From positions 13,845-77,844 of the forward strand of contig PLXW01000053.1 of the NCBI GenBank assembly GCA_003151595.1: DNA of 64,000 nt, read 5' to 3'. The stretch is from Myxococcales bacterium (lineage in GTDB: Bacteria > Myxococcota > Polyangia > Polyangiales > Polyangiaceae). Below are positions 7,997 to 16,810 of the stretch, one piece after another. A model generated the notes under the pieces. The model saw only the letters and a program-made list of their open reading frames with translations. It did no database searches and was not told the origin of the DNA. The translations under genes and the position numbers were made by a program. Position 1 is the first letter of the stretch. Each line of letters opens with the position of its first letter.

Positions 7997-8848
7997 ATGG
8001 AGTCGTTGCTGGGTCGGAGGGCGGAGCTCGTCGTTCGAAAGGTCGACGCGGGCGCGGCGTGGCTCGGTGAGGACGCGAACGCCGCCGACGGCGCCTTGAT
8101 CCCGCTCCCATCGAACGAGCTCCCGGCGGCGCCCGAGGTCGGCGCCGTGCTCGACGTCTTCGTCTACCTCGACTCGGACGATCGCCCGATCGCCACCACG
8201 CGCGTCCCCAAGCTCGCCCTCGGCGAGGTCGCGATCCTCACGGTGGCGGACGTCACGTCGTTCGGCGCGTTCGTGAACTGGGGGCTCAAGAAGGACCTGC
8301 TCGTCCCGCTGCGCGAACAAACGCGCCCGCTGCGCATCGGCGATCGGTGTGCGGTCGGTCTCTACGTCGACGACACGGGGCGCCTCGCGGGCACGATGCG
8401 CGTCGCCGAGCTCCTCAGCCCCGGCGGCGAGTTCGTGCGGGACGAATGGGTCGAAGGGGTCGCGTGGCGCGAAGAGCCGGGCCTCGGGCTGTTCGTGATC
8501 CTGGAGAAGCGATGCCTCGCGCTCTTGCCGGTCACCGAGCCGCACGCGCTTCGTTCGGGCGACGCCGCGCGCTTTCGCGTCGCGCACGTGCACGCCGACC
8601 GCAAGGTGGAGGTCTCGCTCCGTCGTTTGAAGCACGAAGAGCTCGACGACGACGCCGAGCGCTTGCTGGAGCTCCTCTTGAGCCCGTCACCGCCGAAGCT
8701 GGGCGACGACTCGAGCCCCGAGTGGATCAAGAAGATGCTCGGCATCAGCAAGAAGGCGTTCAAGCGCGCGGCCGGGCGCCTCCTGAAGACGCGCCGAGTC
8801 TCGATCGACAGCGAGGGGTTCTTGAAGCCCGTCGAAGAAACGCGCTGA
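7997..8848 (+). CDS. S1-domain RNA-binding protein (CvfB-like)
   Basis: 283 residues arranged like CvfB: an N-terminal OB-fold pair, an S1 domain with VADVTSFGAFVNWGLKKDLL (about residues 86-106), a further S1-like module, and a C-terminal winged-helix segment (SPEWIKKMLGISKKAFKRAAGRLLKTRRV). CvfB proteins bind RNA and influence virulence or stress genes in Gram-positive bacteria; the role here is unknown. A TACATC hexamer lies 7 nt before the ATG. It ends 4 bp from the convergent adaptor gene. Confidence 0.85.
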   Translation: MESLLGRRAELVVRKVDAGAAWLGEDANAADGALIPLPSNELPAAPEVGAVLDVFVYLDSDDRPIATTRVPKLALGEVAILTVADVTSFGAFVNWGLKKDLLVPLREQTRPLRIGDRCAVGLYVDDTGRLAGTMRVAELLSPGGEFVRDEWVEGVAWREEPGLGLFVILEKRCLALLPVTEPHALRSGDAARFRVAHVHADRKVEVSLRRLKHEELDDDAERLLELLLSPSPPKLGDDSSPEWIKKMLGISKKAFKRAAGRLLKTRRVSIDSEGFLKPVEETR

Positions 8849-8852
8849 GCGA

Positions 8853-9998
8853 TCAGCGGTTGTCGATCTCGTTCTTCACGAAGAGCGCCCCTTCGGTCAC
8901 GATCTTCTCGCCCGGCTTGAGGCCGCTGAGCACGCGCACGTTGCCGCCGTTCTCCGGCCCCACTTCGACGATGCGCATGCTGAAGACGTTGTCGCCGGTG
9001 ACGGTGATGACGCTCGAGTGCTCGCTGTCGCTGAGGATGGCGCGCGATGGGATCACGAGCACCTTCGTCCCGGACGACGACGTGAGGACGATCTTCGCGA
9101 ACATCTCCGGCTTCAGGCGCCCTCCGACGTTCGGCACCGTGCAGCGCAGCTTCACCGTGCGGCTCAGCGGGTCGAGGACCTCGCCGAGGTGATCGATCGT
9201 CCCCGGGAAGATCTCGTCGGCGTACGCCGGCACGCGCACGCCGACCTTCGCCCCCGCCTGCACGAGCGCGAGATCTTGCTCGTACACGTCGGCCAGCACC
9301 CAGACGGTCTCGAGGTTCGAGATCGTGAGAAGCGGTGATGACGAATCGGCGCGCACTTCCTGGCCGACGAGCACGTTGCGCTCGACGACGGTCCCGCTGA
9401 CGCCGGCTCGCACCGACGCGCCAACGGTCGGATCGCTCGCCGAGACGCCGAGCGACGAGAGGTGGCTCGTGGCGCGCGCCCCTTCGCTCGTGGCCTTGCG
9501 GAGATCGGCCTCGGCCTGCGCGACTTCCTTGTCGGAGACCGCGCCGTCGATCTTCAGCTTGTGGACGCGGTCGACCGTGCGCTGCGCGATGAGCACGTCC
9601 TGCTGCGCCTTCTGCGCGTCCGACTGAATCTGGCCGACCTCGGGCGAGCTCAGTTGAAAGAGCGGCTGCCCCACGCGCACCTTGTCGCCCAGCTTCACGA
9701 GCAACGCGGTCGCGCGGCCGTCGAGCGGTGACGAGACGCGCTGCGTGTGGTCCTCGTCGAAGGCGATGCGTCCGGTGAGGACGAGGGTGCCCGCCACGTC
9801 GCTCTCCTGCACGTCGCCGATCTTCACGAACTGGAGCTGCGGACTCCCCTGCTCGATCTTGATCGTGCTGTCGCTCGCGCCGGGGCCCGTTTGTCCGGCC
9901 TCGGCCGACTGCGAGTGTCCGCAGCCGGCGCACGCGGCGATCGCCGCGATTCCGAGCGCCGTTGCGAAGAGACGAGAGCCGTACATGCCGTGGATCAT
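8853..9998 (-). CDS. RND efflux periplasmic adaptor (membrane fusion protein, CzcB/CusB type)
   Basis: 381 residues. The N-terminal lipoprotein signal has its lipobox at AACAGC. A barrel-sandwich hybrid (GRIAFDEDHTQRVSSPLDGR), a long alpha-hairpin (about residues 125-175), then beta-barrel and membrane-proximal domains follow. The adaptor bridges the inner-membrane pump and the outer-membrane channel. There is no obvious N-terminal Met-rich metal site as in CusB. It is last in the operon and overlaps the channel gene by 4 nt (ATGA at 9995-9998), implying translational coupling. Confidence 0.9.
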   Translation of the reverse strand: MIHGMYGSRLFATALGIAAIAACAGCGHSQSAEAGQTGPGASDSTIKIEQGSPQLQFVKIGDVQESDVAGTLVLTGRIAFDEDHTQRVSSPLDGRATALLVKLGDKVRVGQPLFQLSSPEVGQIQSDAQKAQQDVLIAQRTVDRVHKLKIDGAVSDKEVAQAEADLRKATSEGARATSHLSSLGVSASDPTVGASVRAGVSGTVVERNVLVGQEVRADSSSPLLTISNLETVWVLADVYEQDLALVQAGAKVGVRVPAYADEIFPGTIDHLGEVLDPLSRTVKLRCTVPNVGGRLKPEMFAKIVLTSSSGTKVLVIPSRAILSDSEHSSVITVTGDNVFSMRIVEVGPENGGNVRVLSGLKPGEKIVTEGALFVKNEIDNR

Positions 9999-11275
9999 GG
10001 TGTTCCTTCGCCGACGGCGCGCGTCACGTCGATCCTTGCTTTGCGATAGTCGTCTTGGACTTTCAAGTAGTCGGCGCGCGTCTCGATGTACGTGCGCTGA
10101 GCCTCGAGGAGCTCGAGGAGCGAGACGGCGCCCGCTTTGTATGAAGACTCGGCCACCCGCAGCGCGTCATCCGCGCGGCTGAGCATGCCACCTTCGTAGA
10201 CGTCGAGGAGCGCCAGGGAGTGCTCGACGCGACGCACGGTCTCAGCGACCTCATGCTCCACGACGAGCTCCAAGCGCTTCGTTTCGTTGTCCGAGCGCTT
10301 CCTCTCGAGGCGCGATCGCGCGATGCCTCCCTGGTTCCGATCGAAGAGCGGCAAGGGGAGCGACACCGAGAGGCCGAGGGCATTGGCGTTGTCGCCCGAA
10401 GCAGTGAACTCGCTGTGCGTGTACGCCGCGCCCACCGAGATGTCCGGGTACGCCTCGCGCTCCGCAGCGCTCAGCTGCGCGTCGGCGAGCAGGATCCCCT
10501 TCTTCGCGGCGCGCATGTCGGGGCGCTGTTCCAGCGCGCGCGCCACGAGCGGCGCCAGCGCCGGCGGGGTACGTGGCGGCACGTCGGGGATCGCAGCGCC
10601 GGGGAGCTCGGCTTCGGACCGAAGGCCGAGGAGCGCGGCGAGATGCTGGCGCGTGACGTCGAGCTCGAGCTGCGCGTCGATGAGCGCGTTCAGGTACTTG
10701 AGCCCTTCGAGCTCGATCTTCCTGAACTCGGCCGCCGAGATCTCGCCGGCGTTCGTCCGCGCGCGCGACAGGCGAATGGTCTCGTCGTACCGGGCCTTCA
10801 TCGTCTTGCTCAGATCGAGCTCGGCCTGCTCGCGAACCAGATCGGTGAACGCGCCGCGCACGGCGAAGACGATCTCGCGCAGCGCGTCCTCGACGAGGAG
10901 CCGTCGCTGTTCGACGCCGATGTCGGCCGCGCGAATGCGCCGGTTTCGCTTGGCCCAGACGTCGACCACTTCGCTGACGCCCACGGTGTGAACGAGCTCG
11001 GAGAGCGGCCCGGGGTGAAGCCCCTTGTCTTCCTGGTTCCCCGCGCCGAGCACCACGTTCCCGACCGCGTACTGGAACTGCGGGTTCCAGTAGAGACCCG
11101 CCGTGATCCGATCGACCTGCGCCGCTTCGATCTCGAGGCGGGCCGCGACGATGTCTCGGTTCCTCTGCAGCGCGATCGCCACCGCGCGGTCCATCGTCAG
11201 ATCGTCGGCCCGCGCCGTTCGCGTGACGGCGAGGGCGACGACGCACGCCAGCGCCGTTCGGAGAAAGCGCGTCAT
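9995..11275 (-). CDS. TolC-family outer-membrane efflux channel
   Basis: 426 residues with a cleavable signal peptide ending near ARADD. The two tandem halves of an outer-membrane factor are visible: repeated long helices with ALxxNxxI-like starts, LDVTRQHLAALLG and SYKAGAVSLLELLEAQRTYIE. It provides the exit duct for the adjacent RND pump. The ATG at 11275 overlaps the pump stop codon by 4 nt. The longer frame upstream belongs to the pump tail and was not used. Confidence 0.9.
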   Translation of the reverse strand: MTRFLRTALACVVALAVTRTARADDLTMDRAVAIALQRNRDIVAARLEIEAAQVDRITAGLYWNPQFQYAVGNVVLGAGNQEDKGLHPGPLSELVHTVGVSEVVDVWAKRNRRIRAADIGVEQRRLLVEDALREIVFAVRGAFTDLVREQAELDLSKTMKARYDETIRLSRARTNAGEISAAEFRKIELEGLKYLNALIDAQLELDVTRQHLAALLGLRSEAELPGAAIPDVPPRTPPALAPLVARALEQRPDMRAAKKGILLADAQLSAAEREAYPDISVGAAYTHSEFTASGDNANALGLSVSLPLPLFDRNQGGIARSRLERKRSDNETKRLELVVEHEVAETVRRVEHSLALLDVYEGGMLSRADDALRVAESSYKAGAVSLLELLEAQRTYIETRADYLKVQDDYRKARIDVTRAVGEGTP

Positions 11276-14200
11276 GGCTCCTCCTCCTCCGCGGCTGCGA
11301 GCTCGTCTTCCTTCTTCGTCCGGTTGCGACCGAACCACCTGTCCATGAGCTCGTAGAGCGTCGGCAGGAGGAGCATCGTGAGGAGCGTCGAGGACATCAG
11401 CCCGCCGATGATGACGATCGCGAACGGCCGCTGCGTGTCAGATCCGATGGCGTGCGAGAGCGCGGCCGGAAGGAGCCCGAGCGACGCCAGCATCGCCGTC
11501 ATGAGCACGGGACGAAGCCTCTGCGAGACGGCGTCGAGGATGGCGTCCTGCGAATCGCTCCCGAAGCGCTCACGCGCTTGCCGCACGTACGTGATGAGGA
11601 GCACGCCATCCATGACGGCCACTCCGAAGAGCGTGATGAACCCGACCGCCGCGGACACGGAGAGCACCGTGTGCGTGAGGTACAGCGCGAACACGCCTCC
11701 CACCGTGGCGAAGGGGACGTCGAGCAGCACGACGACCGCCGGCAGCACCGCGCGGAACGTCAGGTAGAGCAGGACGAAGATGCAGAGGACGGAGATCGGG
11801 ACGATCACCATCAGCCGCTTCATCGCGCGCCGCTGGTTCTCGAACTCGCCGCCCCACGTGAAGTAGTACCCCTCGGGGAGCTTCACTTCCTTCTTCACGC
11901 GAGTCTGCGCTTCTTCGACGAAGGAGCCCATGTCGCGCCCCTCGATGTTCGTCTTCAGCGCGAGGAACCTGCCGCCCTGTTCGCGGTTGATCTGCGTGCG
12001 TCCGAGATCGACGTGCACGTTGGCCAGCGACGAGAGCGGCAAGCGCGCGTTGCCCGCAGGCACCGTGAGGCTGCCGATGGCGTACTCGTCCCCTTCGACG
12101 GGCGAGGGGAGCTTCACGCGCACGTCGACCTTGCGCTCGCCTTCCCACATCGTCGTGGCGATGCGACCGCCGTACGCGCTCTCGACGACGTCTTCGACGT
12201 CACGCACCTGCAAGCCCACGCGCGCGATCGCGTCGCGATCGATGTCCGACACGATGTGCTGTGCGCGCCCGGCGCGGTACACCTCGACGTCGCGCGCGCC
12301 GCGGGTCTGCGAGATGATCCGCTTCACTTCTTCGAGCTTGTTCTGCATCAGCCCGAGGTCTTCGCCGTACACCTTGATGACGACCTGCCCGCGGATGCCG
12401 CTGATCGACTCTTCGACGCGGTCCTTGATCGGCTGGCTGAAGTTGTAGAGAACGCCCGGCCGCTTCTCGAGCTCCTCGCGCATGGCGATGACGATCTGCG
12501 CCTTGCTTCGCCCGGTCTTCCACTCCTTCTCGGGCTTCATGAGGACGAACGTCTCGGCCTGGTTCGGCGCTTCGTCGTCGGTGCCGTCTTCGGGGTGCCC
12601 TTGCTCGGTGAGCACGTCGCGCACCTCGGGGAACTTGAGCAGCGCGAGGCGCGTCTCGCGGAGGACCTGCGCGCCGCGATCGAGCGACACCGCGCTGGGC
12701 ATCGTCACCGTGACGTGGATGTCCCCTTCGTTCATCTCCGGAAGGAACTCGGTGCCGAGCTTCGGGATGAGCGTGATGGCGTACGCCAGGACGACGAAGC
12801 CTGCGAGGCGCGTCGTGATCGGATACTTGAGCGCGACGCGCAGCGCCGAGAGGTACTTGGCGCGAAGGAACGTCAGGAACTCGGGCTCGACCTCCTTCAC
12901 CTTGCGGTTCTTGAGGAGCACCGTCGTGATGGCGGGGACGGCCGTGAGCGTGAAGATGAGCGCGCCGCCGAGGGCGAAGGCGTACGTGAGCGCGACCGGG
13001 CGGAAGATTCGCCCCTCCACGCGCTCCAGCGTGAAGATCGGCATCATCGCGGCGATGATGATCGACATCGAGAACAGGATCGGCCGCAGCACTTCCTTCG
13101 CCGCGCGGGCGACGATCTTGGGAACGTCCTCCGGGGGCGCCTGCTCCTCCGCCAGGTGGCGGTAGGCGTTCTCGACGAGGATGACGGCGCCGTCGAGCAG
13201 GATGCCGAAGTCGATGGCCCCCATGGACAACAGGTTGGCCGGAACTCCGACGTAGTAGAGACCGACGAACGAGGTCAGCAGGGCGAGCGGCATAGTGATG
13301 GCCACTGCCAAGGAGCCGCTGAAGGCTCGAAGGAACAGCCACAGCACCAGCGCGACGAGCGCCGCGCCCTCGAGCATGTTGTGCGAGACCGTGGTGAGCG
13401 TCGTGTCGACGAGGCGCGTGCGGTCGTAGAACGGGACGATGTGCATCCCGGCCGGGAGCACCTCCTTGTTGACGCGGTCGACCGCTTCGTGGATGCCGTT
13501 GAGGACGTCCTTCGGGTTCTCGCCGCGACGGAGGAGGATGGTCCCTTCGATCGAGTCCATCGATCCGTTGCGCGCGACCGCTCCGCGCCGCGGCGTGTAC
13601 CCCTCGACGACGCGCGCCACCGTGCGCACGAGGATCGGCGTGTTGTCGCGGAGCGTGATGACGGTCTTTTCGATGTCGTCGGCCGACTTCAGATAGCCGC
13701 GCGCGCGCACCACGAACTCGGCTTCGCCGTACGGAACGTAGCCGCCCGAGGTCGCGCCGTTCGATTGGGCGACCGCCGAGATCAGATCGTCGAGCGAGAG
13801 CCCGTTGGCGCGTAGGCGCGCCGGGTCGGCCAGGACGTGGAACTCTTTCTGGAAGCCGCCGAAGCTCACGACGTCGGCGACGCCCGACACGCGCTTCAGG
13901 TGACGAGAGACGACCCAGTCTTGCCAGCTCCGCAGCTCGCTCGGCGAGTGACGCTCGCTCTCGAGCGTGTACTGGTAGACCTGCCCCACTGGCGTGTCGT
14001 TAGGCCCCAGAGTCGGGACAACACCGTTGGGGACTTCGGCGTCGGGGAGACGTTCGGCCACCTGCTGCCGCGCGAAGTAGATGTCGACGCCGTCGTCGAA
14101 CGTGACGATGACCTGCGAGAGCCCAAATGACGTGATTGAGCGCTGAACGAGGATGTTCGGCAGCCCCACGAGCGCCCGCTCCACGGGGATCGTGACCTGC

Positions 14201-14388
14201 TTCTCGATCTCCTCGGCGGCTTGCCCCGGGTAGAGGGTGATGACCATGACCTGGACGTTCGTGACGTCAGGAAAGGCCTCGATTTTCAGCTTGCTGAAGG
14301 TGTGAATACCGAACAGCACGAAGCCGAGTGTGAGGACGAGCGTGGCTACGCGTCGTCGCACGGCGAGATCGATGAGACGCTCAAGCAT
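11272..14388 (-). CDS. heavy-metal RND efflux pump (CzcA/CusA family)
   Basis: 1038 residues, the usual RND length, with two repeats of one plus five transmembrane helices and large periplasmic loops. The proton-relay helix carries DFGILLDGAVILVEN (about residues 392-407). This Asp/Asp/Glu form is the one seen in divalent-cation (Zn/Co/Cd/Ni-type) HME pumps rather than Cu/Ag pumps. GIRGQVVIKVYGEDL and the C-terminal FGVAVMDGVLL region also fit the family. The ATG at 14388 gives the standard N-terminus (MLERLIDLAVRRR). It is the first gene of a three-gene operon; no metal regulator is adjacent. Confidence 0.94.
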   Translation of the reverse strand: MLERLIDLAVRRRVATLVLTLGFVLFGIHTFSKLKIEAFPDVTNVQVMVITLYPGQAAEEIEKQVTIPVERALVGLPNILVQRSITSFGLSQVIVTFDDGVDIYFARQQVAERLPDAEVPNGVVPTLGPNDTPVGQVYQYTLESERHSPSELRSWQDWVVSRHLKRVSGVADVVSFGGFQKEFHVLADPARLRANGLSLDDLISAVAQSNGATSGGYVPYGEAEFVVRARGYLKSADDIEKTVITLRDNTPILVRTVARVVEGYTPRRGAVARNGSMDSIEGTILLRRGENPKDVLNGIHEAVDRVNKEVLPAGMHIVPFYDRTRLVDTTLTTVSHNMLEGAALVALVLWLFLRAFSGSLAVAITMPLALLTSFVGLYYVGVPANLLSMGAIDFGILLDGAVILVENAYRHLAEEQAPPEDVPKIVARAAKEVLRPILFSMSIIIAAMMPIFTLERVEGRIFRPVALTYAFALGGALIFTLTAVPAITTVLLKNRKVKEVEPEFLTFLRAKYLSALRVALKYPITTRLAGFVVLAYAITLIPKLGTEFLPEMNEGDIHVTVTMPSAVSLDRGAQVLRETRLALLKFPEVRDVLTEQGHPEDGTDDEAPNQAETFVLMKPEKEWKTGRSKAQIVIAMREELEKRPGVLYNFSQPIKDRVEESISGIRGQVVIKVYGEDLGLMQNKLEEVKRIISQTRGARDVEVYRAGRAQHIVSDIDRDAIARVGLQVRDVEDVVESAYGGRIATTMWEGERKVDVRVKLPSPVEGDEYAIGSLTVPAGNARLPLSSLANVHVDLGRTQINREQGGRFLALKTNIEGRDMGSFVEEAQTRVKKEVKLPEGYYFTWGGEFENQRRAMKRLMVIVPISVLCIFVLLYLTFRAVLPAVVVLLDVPFATVGGVFALYLTHTVLSVSAAVGFITLFGVAVMDGVLLITYVRQARERFGSDSQDAILDAVSQRLRPVLMTAMLASLGLLPAALSHAIGSDTQRPFAIVIIGGLMSSTLLTMLLLPTLYELMDRWFGRNRTKKEDELAAAEEEEP

Positions 14389-14440
14389 CCGGGACGTCGT
14401 GGTACTCCACCCTTGGGGCAAAACGCACCGACAAATGGAC

Positions 14441-14455
14441 GCGACAATTTGTCGC
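14441..14455. promoter_or_regulatory. perfect 7-bp inverted repeat, operator candidate
   Basis: GCGACAA-T-TTGTCGC lies between the divergent efflux pump gene and the enoyl-CoA hydratase gene. A further CGACAA half-site starts at 14429. The position, 53 bp before the pump start and 27 bp before the hydratase start, fits a regulator binding site. The regulator is unknown. Confidence 0.45.
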
Positions 14456-14481
14456 CACGACGCGTTATGGAGGAATCTGCG

Positions 14482-15303
14482 ATGAGCGAACGTCCGGAGA
14501 GGCCCTACGAGCGAATCCGAGTCGAGCGGATCCGAGCGCGCGAGAAGATCACTCTGAGCTACCCGCAGCGTCGAAACGCGATCGGGCCGCGGATGACGAA
14601 CGAGCTTCTTCACGCGCTCGCCGACGCGATGGCGGACGATCACGTGCGCGTCATCGTGATCACGGGCGAAGGGAAATCGTTCTCGGCCGGCGGCGACTTC
14701 GCCCAGATGGGTCTGCCCGGCGCGCCCGGTTGGTCGTCGCCGCCGCCCGAAGTGAGCGACCTCCCGCTCAAGGGGGATTACGCCGATTTATTGCGCGCCG
14801 TCATGTACGCGGAGAAGCCGATCATCGCGCGCGTGAACGGTCACGCGCTCGGCACGGGACTCGGCCTGGTGGCGGCGTGCACGTTCTCCGTCGCGCTTCG
14901 GGGGACGCAGTTCGGCACTCCCGAGATCAACGCCGGGCTCTTTCCGATGATGGTCATGGCGCTCTTGGCGCGCACGCTCCCGCGCAGTCGCATGCTGGAG
15001 ATGATGCTCCTCGGCGAGAAGATCGACGCCACCGAGGCGGCGCGCATCGGTCTCATCGGGCAGGTCGTGGAGCCCGGGGAGCTCGACGAGACGGTGCGCA
15101 CGATCGAGACGCAGATCATGCACAAGAGCCCGCTCATCACGCGCCTCGGCCTCCGCGCGTACGCCGCGCAGGACGGGCTCGAGTTCGACGCGGCGATGAC
15201 GCTGCTGCGCGATCGGTTGAAGGAAGTGCTGACGACGGCGGACGCGCGCGAGGGGCTGACCGCGTTCTTGGAGAAGCGCGAACCGGTGTGGAGCGGGCAT
15301 TAA
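14482..15303 (+). CDS. enoyl-CoA hydratase/isomerase family protein
   Basis: 273 residues of the crotonase fold, which hydrates or isomerises acyl-CoA substrates. The oxyanion-hole segments are visible as GEGKSFSAGGDFAQM and NGHALGTGLGLVAACTFSVA, followed by FGTPEINAGLFP. The usual catalytic Glu region is kept as PEINAGLFP; the second catalytic residue is less certain. The ATG at 14482 follows a GGAGGA ribosome site with good spacing. A GC-rich hairpin follows the stop codon. Confidence 0.9.
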   Translation: MSERPERPYERIRVERIRAREKITLSYPQRRNAIGPRMTNELLHALADAMADDHVRVIVITGEGKSFSAGGDFAQMGLPGAPGWSSPPPEVSDLPLKGDYADLLRAVMYAEKPIIARVNGHALGTGLGLVAACTFSVALRGTQFGTPEINAGLFPMMVMALLARTLPRSRMLEMMLLGEKIDATEAARIGLIGQVVEPGELDETVRTIETQIMHKSPLITRLGLRAYAAQDGLEFDAAMTLLRDRLKEVLTTADAREGLTAFLEKREPVWSGH

Positions 15304-15309
15304 AGACGA

Positions 15310-15341
15310 ACGCCGGCCCCGCGTCTCCGCGGAACCGGCGT
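15310..15341 (+). terminator. GC-rich hairpin after the enoyl-CoA hydratase gene
   Basis: ACGCCGG (15310-15316) pairs with CCGGCGT (15335-15341), and an inner CCGCG/CGCGG stem closes a 4-nt loop. There is no strong T-run, so intrinsic termination is plausible but not certain. Confidence 0.5.
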
Positions 15342-15368
15342 CGTCGGCAGGTCTGACTCTCTGCTCCG

Positions 15369-15439
15369 TCATTCTGAGCGAAGCGAAGAACCCCCGGTGT
15401 GTACGCGGAGGTCCTTCGTCGCTCCGCTCCTCAGGATGA
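15369..15439. repeat. REP-like imperfect palindrome
   Basis: The left arm starts TCATTCTGAGCGAAGCGAAG. The complement of the right arm reads TCATCCTGAGGAGCGGAGCG. The two arms are near-identical and face each other across about 15 bp. Intergenic palindromes of this kind are usually dispersed repeats or stable mRNA hairpins. It lies in the convergent gap between the hydratase gene and the following lipoprotein gene. Confidence 0.55.
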
Positions 15440-15471
15440 TAGCGGGTGAGAGGATGACGGTGGGGGAGCGC

Positions 15472-16686
15472 TCAGAGACCGGGGACCTTCATCCCCGCCG
15501 GCTTGCCGCCGGTCGTGACGCTGGCGCTCGCCGAGCCGCTGGCTGCGCCGTCGAACGTCGCCGCCGCGGGCGCCTTCCACGAGCCGGTCTTGAAGCCGTC
15601 GAGGACCGCGTCGAGCACGTCTTCCTCGAAGCCGAGGACTTCCTTCGTCTTGGAGATGTCGCCGAGCAGACCGACCGCGTGGCCCATCCAGTCCTTCGTG
15701 CGCTTGATGGTCTCGCTGGTGAGGTCACCCATCGAGAGCTTGCCGAGATCGCTCGGCGCGATGCCGTTGAGCGTGACCGTCGGGCTGCCGCCGTCGAAGC
15801 CGACGCCGGGCTGAAGGCCCGCGAGCACCGGGCGCTTGCCGGTCTTCTCTTCGATGATGTCGGCCACGATGACGCTGACCTGCGAGGTGACCGCGCCCTT
15901 GATGCCCGGGACGGCCATGGGGTAACGAACCGCGGCCGCGCCGTTCGCGATCTCGGCGTCTTCCACTGCCTGGCGGAGGTTCACGAACGCGCCGCCGAAC
16001 TTCGTCTTCACGTCGTCCGTGGCCGTCGCCGACTTCGCCTTCGTCGCCTTGAGGAAGTCCTTCTGGAGCGGCGCGACGGCGTCGTCAGCGGTGCTGATCT
16101 GCTTGTCGAGCGCGGAGCTCTTGTCCTTGTGCATCTTCTTGTCGGTGTCGGTCACGTCCTTCGCGCCGGCCGCTTCGTCTTCCACTGCCTGCGCGGCCTT
16201 GAGGTCGGCGATCTCCTGCTTCTTCGCCATGATCTTGGCGTAGCTGTCGCCGAGCGACGGATCGATCGCCGCGAGGAGGCTCGGGTACTGGCCGTTGTCG
16301 CAGTGAACGCTGGGGAGCGTGCGAACCCAGACTTCGGAGGGGACGACGCGCGCCTTGCTCTGCTTGTAGACCGGCAGATCGCCGACCGTCTTCATCTGCG
16401 CCTTGGCGTCGTCGCTCGAGGGGCCAACCTTCGCCATCCAGTCCGAGTCGCCGTTCGCCGGCGTCGAGGTGAGGAGGCGATCGACTTCCTTCGAGGTTGC
16501 CGCGGCGGCGTCGGCGCGACGCACGACGACGTTCATCGGCGCGGGATCGGTCACCGCCCATGCGACCTTCGGGTTCGCCATCGCGCCGAGGGCGCCGCAG
16601 CCCGTGCCCATCGTGGCGATCGTTCCGAGGATCACGGTGGTGCCGATGGTGTGGATGCAGAGGGCTGAAAGACGCGCGAGCTTCAT
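15472..16686 (-). CDS. large putative lipoprotein, unknown function
   Basis: 404 residues with a signal peptide ending in GTGC (lipobox). A mixed domain follows, then a long charged helical segment (about residues 135-200, rich in Lys/Asp/Ala and probably coiled coil). The C-terminal part has a repeated VTLNGIAPSDLGKLSMGDL style and a Ser/Gly/Ala tail. I do not recognise a family. The ATG at 16686 has a GAGGAA ribosome site, and no promoter hexamer is close. It probably sits on the periplasmic side of a membrane. Confidence 0.7.
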   Translation of the reverse strand: MKLARLSALCIHTIGTTVILGTIATMGTGCGALGAMANPKVAWAVTDPAPMNVVVRRADAAAATSKEVDRLLTSTPANGDSDWMAKVGPSSDDAKAQMKTVGDLPVYKQSKARVVPSEVWVRTLPSVHCDNGQYPSLLAAIDPSLGDSYAKIMAKKQEIADLKAAQAVEDEAAGAKDVTDTDKKMHKDKSSALDKQISTADDAVAPLQKDFLKATKAKSATATDDVKTKFGGAFVNLRQAVEDAEIANGAAAVRYPMAVPGIKGAVTSQVSVIVADIIEEKTGKRPVLAGLQPGVGFDGGSPTVTLNGIAPSDLGKLSMGDLTSETIKRTKDWMGHAVGLLGDISKTKEVLGFEEDVLDAVLDGFKTGSWKAPAAATFDGAASGSASASVTTGGKPAGMKVPGL

Positions 16687-16810
16687 GGGATTTCCTCTTC
16701 TCGGGTGCACGGGATGGTGATGACGACGTCCGTCTCCCCCCCAGCTACGTGCAACGGCCGCGGAATCTCCCTTCACAGAACGATCGTTTGTCGATCGGCG
16801 GTTTCTCGCC

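Noticed and set aside
11452..13815. Long plus-strand frame opposite the RND pump
   Set aside because: It is the complement of pump codons in another frame; the composition is Arg/Asp/His-rich with no domain.
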